Shown here piece by piece: positions 60,778 through 64,000 of a stretch of 64,000 nt of DNA. Origin of the DNA: Paramecium tetraurelia (taxonomy: Eukaryota > Ciliophora > Oligohymenophorea > Peniculida > Parameciidae); contig NW_001799399.1 of the NCBI RefSeq assembly GCF_000165425.1, positions 385,337-449,336 of the forward strand, written 5' to 3'. How positions within the stretch are numbered: position 1 is the first letter of the stretch; each line of letters starts with the position of its first letter. Under the pieces are notes generated by a model that worked only from the letters and a program-made list of their open reading frames with translations, did not search any database and was not told where the DNA came from. Both the position numbers and the translations under genes were made by a program.

Positions 60778-61179
60778 ATGGCTGAAATCACTATTGTAGA
60801 AGAATAACAAGATGCTTTTGAATTTGATGATGAATTTGATTTTGAAAATTTAGAAATGCCATAATTAGTTAGAAGAAATGGAATCATACATACGAATGAG
60901 GAAATTATGGGTTATTATATTTTGGATAAACCTGCTGAAAAAATATTTGAAGAGGAACAATGCCCAATTTGTTTAGAGTCATCAGAATAGCTATATCCTT
61001 TAAAATGTGGTCATACCTATTGTTAGTATGATATAGAAAAAATGATGGAAATCTCGAAATCTTCTTATGGTTTGCTGTAATGCCCTATATGTAGAGCATA
61101 CTAAACTCTCGATTCATTTGATGAAGTTACGAATGTGAAATAAGGAAAACTTGAGAACTGTCAATAAGCATGTCATTGA
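60778..61179 (+). CDS. RING-finger protein, likely E3 ubiquitin ligase
   Basis: A single exon of 133 codons from ATG at 60778 to TGA 61177-61179. After an acidic start the RING is CPICLESSEQLYPLKCGHTY, CQYDIEKMMEI, then LLQCPICRAYQTL: C-x2-C, C-x-H-x2-C and C-x2-C pairs in RING order. RING proteins bring E2 enzymes to substrates; substrate unknown. The domain occupies most of this small protein. Confidence 0.75.
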
Positions 61180-61437
61180 AAAATATTTAAATGTTTTACC
61201 TCTAATTAAATTTAAAAAAAAACGATTATTAGTTTATCAAGTTTCATATTCATTTAAATTTCTACCCACTTAAGTGTTATTTGGTAATAAAGGACTCAAA
61301 AATAAAAATTCTTTTATAAATTAAGAATTGCATCAACAAAATCTATCAGTATACGTACTTAATTAAATGTTAGATATTTAGTCATATAAATCCCAAAACA
61401 AAATTTTCTTTATTTTTATTAATAATAAAAAACTAAA

Positions 61438-62076
61438 ATGGATGGTGACTAAAAAACATATCAATGTGAATTATGTGCAACGTATGTACCGTATATATGC
61501 AAATCCGTACATGATTAGAAATGTTTGATAAAAAATTAACCAAAGTTTCTTACTTTACCATCTAATAATAATAAAGTGTAGAGTTAAGATGGATAATCAA
61601 ATAATCATAATAATAATAATAATAATGTTGATAGCAAAATAAGTATTTAAAAGAATTAAGGTGATTTTGTAAATTAAAATAACAATAAACCTTAATAGAA
61701 TTTGGATTAAAATATTATAAGCTCTTTCAATGTATTAATATAAAATTAGTGTTAACAACCAAATGGTACAATATAATAAGTTTCTAATTTTGTATAAGGA
61801 AGATTTACGAACCCAAATCAACCTAATAACAAAAATTAGGACAAAGATTAATAGAAAATATTTTTGAATAATTCTAAAAAACAGCAACCACCGGTACAGG
61901 ATTCAAATACATAACAATAATTCCCATAATTTACCATTATGAATAAATAATAAAACCCTTAAAAAGCTCAATTGTTTATTAAAAATTCATAATCGCAGAT
62001 TAATTTTAATGAACATTCTAATAATAGAGGTATAATGACTAATTAACAAATTTCAAAAAAAATGGATGCATAATGA
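61438..62076 (+). CDS. N/Q-rich protein with a small zinc-finger-like start
   Basis: A single exon of 212 codons from ATG at 61438 to TGA 62074-62076. Residues ~9-30 (YQCELCATYVPYICKSVHDQ, then KC) place C-x2-C and H-x3-C as in a small zinc finger. The rest is asparagine- and glutamine-rich, prion-like low complexity (NNHNNNNNNVDSK; KPQQNLDQNIISSFN). It could assemble into condensates, which is inference. In a standard code this gene would be invisible because most Gln codons are TAA/TAG. Confidence 0.5.
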
Positions 62077-62401
62077 TTTTATATTTGAAGGAACTATTCA
62101 TATAAAATAAATATTAAATTTATTAATATAAAAAACTTATATATATTCAAAATTATAAGTAGAAGTGAGGATATATTAAAGATCTTATTAGAGTAGTAAT
62201 TTAAATCAAAATGATAACTAAAGTTTGTGATTTATTAACATAACAAACAGTACCATTAAGATTGCATGACTCTTTGGGTACATATAAGTTTTATTGGCCT
62301 TATATGCAAAGTAAAAGGCATACAATAAAATCTTAAGCATTTTTTATATTTTAGAGGGATTCTAGAAAGAAAATATTATAATAATTTATTTTTGAATTTT
62401 C
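62077..62401. other. Intergenic region
   Basis: A plus ORF from 62213 overlaps the next gene in another frame and is likely chance. Nothing else seen. Confidence 0.4.
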
Positions 62402-63589
62402 ATGCAACAAGTGGCTCCAGAAGTGCAAACTATTTTTGAAGAATTACTTAAACCAGTTTTAGAGAGAATTGAAGTTTTAAAAGAAAAAGATCAATCAAAT
62501 GAGTTACAAATCAAAAATCTATTTGACCAAATGAGCGAATTGAAAACTATAATAGGAAACCTAAAACCCATTAAGGTGGAAGAAAAGAGTAAGAATAAGT
62601 AATATTTAATAGAAGTTGTCAAATAAGATCCTAAAAAGGATAATCAATAAAATAATGGTATTTTGAAATTAGTATATTCCCACCTTAGGATAAGAGGCAA
62701 AAAAGATCGACCGACCATCTACTGCTGCAGTTACAAAAAACTCTGTTCCTGTAAAAGGAAAGGATCCAAAAGCTACAACAGCTCCAAAACCTTTAAGTCA
62801 GAGCACAATTGTTGAAAAGACAACAGCACCTATTGATATTGAAAAAAGTATTAAAACTTAAACCATCTTTTAATAGACTAACCAAAATCTCCGAAAGAGG
62901 GAAATCAAAATAAAACAAAATAATAGTAGCAAACCTAATAATAGCCACCCTAACCTAAACCTAAATCAATTGTCCAACCATAATAAAAATAATTATAACA
63001 TATTAAAGAAACCAAAGAAACTAAAGAAACTAAAGAACAACCAATCAAATAGGCACCTTAATAAAAAGATGAAAAAAAGGTTGAAAAATAACCACCTAAA
63101 CCTAAAACTGCTTAGCCAACCACCTAACCAATTTAAGTCGAAAAAAAGGAGGATAAAAAAGACACTAAAAAGACAGATACAAAAAATACTTAAAAAAATA
63201 ACACTAAATAACCTGAGCAGAAAGTAGCAGAAAAGAAATCTGATGATAAAAAGATTGTAAAGAAAGGGAAATTACTTGAAGAAACTTAACTAAAAAATGA
63301 ACAATAAACTGATGAATAATTTTAACAATAATAACAAAATGTACCTAAGACTTAGGATAACAGTGAATAGAAATAATAAGACGATTAACTATAAAAGTAA
63401 ACAGTTGAATAAGAAGAAATTTAAGAGACTTAAACAGTAGTTCCTGCAATTGAGAATTTCGAAGTCGAAGAATAAGCAGTAAAATAATTATCAGAAGATT
63501 AAGACTAATTGACGTAGAACCAATAAGCCTTAGAAGTCAATGAAAATTAACCAGAAAAACTTGAAAATCAATAATAAGAAGTAGTTTGA
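62402..63589 (+). CDS. Lys/Glu/Gln/Pro-rich low-complexity protein
   Basis: From ATG at 62402. The first ~65 residues form a coiled coil (IFEELLKPVLERIEVLKEKD; LFDQMSELKTIIGNLKPI). Then comes a long repetitive region with KETKETKETKE, PPKPKTAQPTTQP and KKEDKKDTKKTDTK, ending in an acidic Gln-rich tail (SEDQDQLTQNQQALEVNENQ) at TGA 63587-63589. Introns: 31 nt (GTATTTTGAA...CCTTAG) near 62657-62687 and 29 nt (GTATTAAAAC...AATAG) near 62850-62878. Compositional bias makes other frames look open too, but this one gives the best codon pattern. Function unknown. Confidence 0.55.
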
Positions 63590-63599
63590 TGTTAATTGA

Positions 63600-64000
63600 A
63601 TATTTGCATTAATATTTTAGGCCAATATTCTAATTCTTATATATAAATTTCTTCTTGATTTCATTAAAATGTATTATAAATGAATCATCTTCTCTTAAGT
63701 CGTCCTAAAAATGTTAAACCATAATTTTTGAGAAATTCATAACTTTATGTGTTTTAAATATAATTTTGATCAATTTTAAAATAATATGATAGTGTATCGT
63801 ATAAATTTCTAATTTGCTATGTTTATCTAGTGTAATTTTATTGATTAGTTTAACGATTTTATCTCCGTTACTATTATTAGAACTGCTATTATTCTTACAC
63901 AATCTATTATTCTTACTCAAACTATTATTATTACTCAAACTATTATTATTACACAGGATATTAGTATTATACCGGTTGCCTATATATTTCTTATTGAGTT
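63600..64000 (-). CDS. Asn-rich protein, 5' end beyond the right edge
   Basis: The minus frame is open from the right edge (NKKYIGNRYNTNILC) through an Asn/Ser repeat, then KIVKLINKITLDKHSKLEIY and FQDDLREDDSFIIHFNEIKK. The exact stop is unresolved: the frame stays open to about 63537 inside the convergent gene, so an intron probably ends it earlier near 63600. No domain recognised. Confidence 0.35.
63883..63955 (-). repeat. 18-bp tandem repeat encoding NNNSLS
   Basis: On the minus strand AATAATAATAGTTTGAGT occurs twice exactly, followed by two diverged units (AAGAATAATAGATTGTGT and AAGAATAATAGCAGTTCT). The period is 18 bp, six codons, inside the edge-cut Asn-rich gene. Confidence 0.7.

Noticed and set aside
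60606-60860. Plus frame overlapping the RING gene start
   Set aside because: It overlaps the RING gene in another frame and loses protein character; its length is within chance for a one-stop code.
62940-62980. Telomere-like CCTAACCTAAACC
   Set aside because: The units are imperfect and sit inside a Pro/Lys-rich coding stretch; Paramecium telomeres use C4A2/C3A3-type repeats.

Overview
The window reads as macronuclear-type DNA of a Paramecium-like ciliate. It is about 70% AT. Long, recognisable proteins are interrupted by TAA and TAG but never by TGA, so TAA/TAG are read here as glutamine and TGA is the only stop. Nearly every longer gene needs tiny introns, mostly 20-33 nt, GT...AG and usually GTA...TAG. 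Genes lie 20-150 bp apart on both strands. All coordinates below come from my own translation under that code. Start codons and some intron borders are best readings, not measurements.

Layout. 1-9.7 kb: mTERF-family protein (cut by the left edge), a divergent kinase-like protein, coiled-coil and unknown genes, a helix-turn-helix protein, two unknown minus-strand genes, and a probable mitochondrial ribosomal protein L25. 9.9-14.8 kb: one very large multi-pass membrane/PAS protein. 14.9-22 kb: dual-specificity phosphatase, calcium-dependent protein kinase (CDPK), ANP32-like leucine-rich repeat protein, two coiled-coil proteins and a Yos1/IER3IP1-like gene. 22.3-35.5 kb: von Willebrand A protein, translation factor eIF3m, two PP2C phosphatases, PIG-U (GPI transamidase), an INO80B-like chromatin subunit, axonemal DRC2/CCDC65 and an SNF1/AMPK-like kinase. 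35.5-41 kb: condensin subunit CAP-D2 and a kinase with a PH-like front end. 41-49.9 kb: a possible kinase relic, two unknown genes, a gene carrying an internal duplication of a Cys/His module, a secreted Cys-rich protein ending in a beta/gamma-crystallin-like domain, a gene with two Cys-rich putative zinc modules, and a disordered protein. 49.9-64 kb: NF-YC, a SAPS-like protein, TatD nuclease, PEX16, acid sphingomyelinase-like enzyme, Tubby-like protein, a RING protein, low-complexity N/Q- and K/E/Q-rich proteins, and a gene cut by the right edge.

I see no operon-like or mobile functional system: this is a dense stretch of ordinary eukaryotic housekeeping, ciliary and signalling genes. The items most worth checking are two kinase/phosphatase genes with apparent single-base frame breaks, the duplicated Cys/His module with its conserved intron, the paired Cys-rich modules, the crystallin-like fusion, and the kinase relic. 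No tRNA, rRNA, CRISPR, transposon or telomere repeat was recognised.
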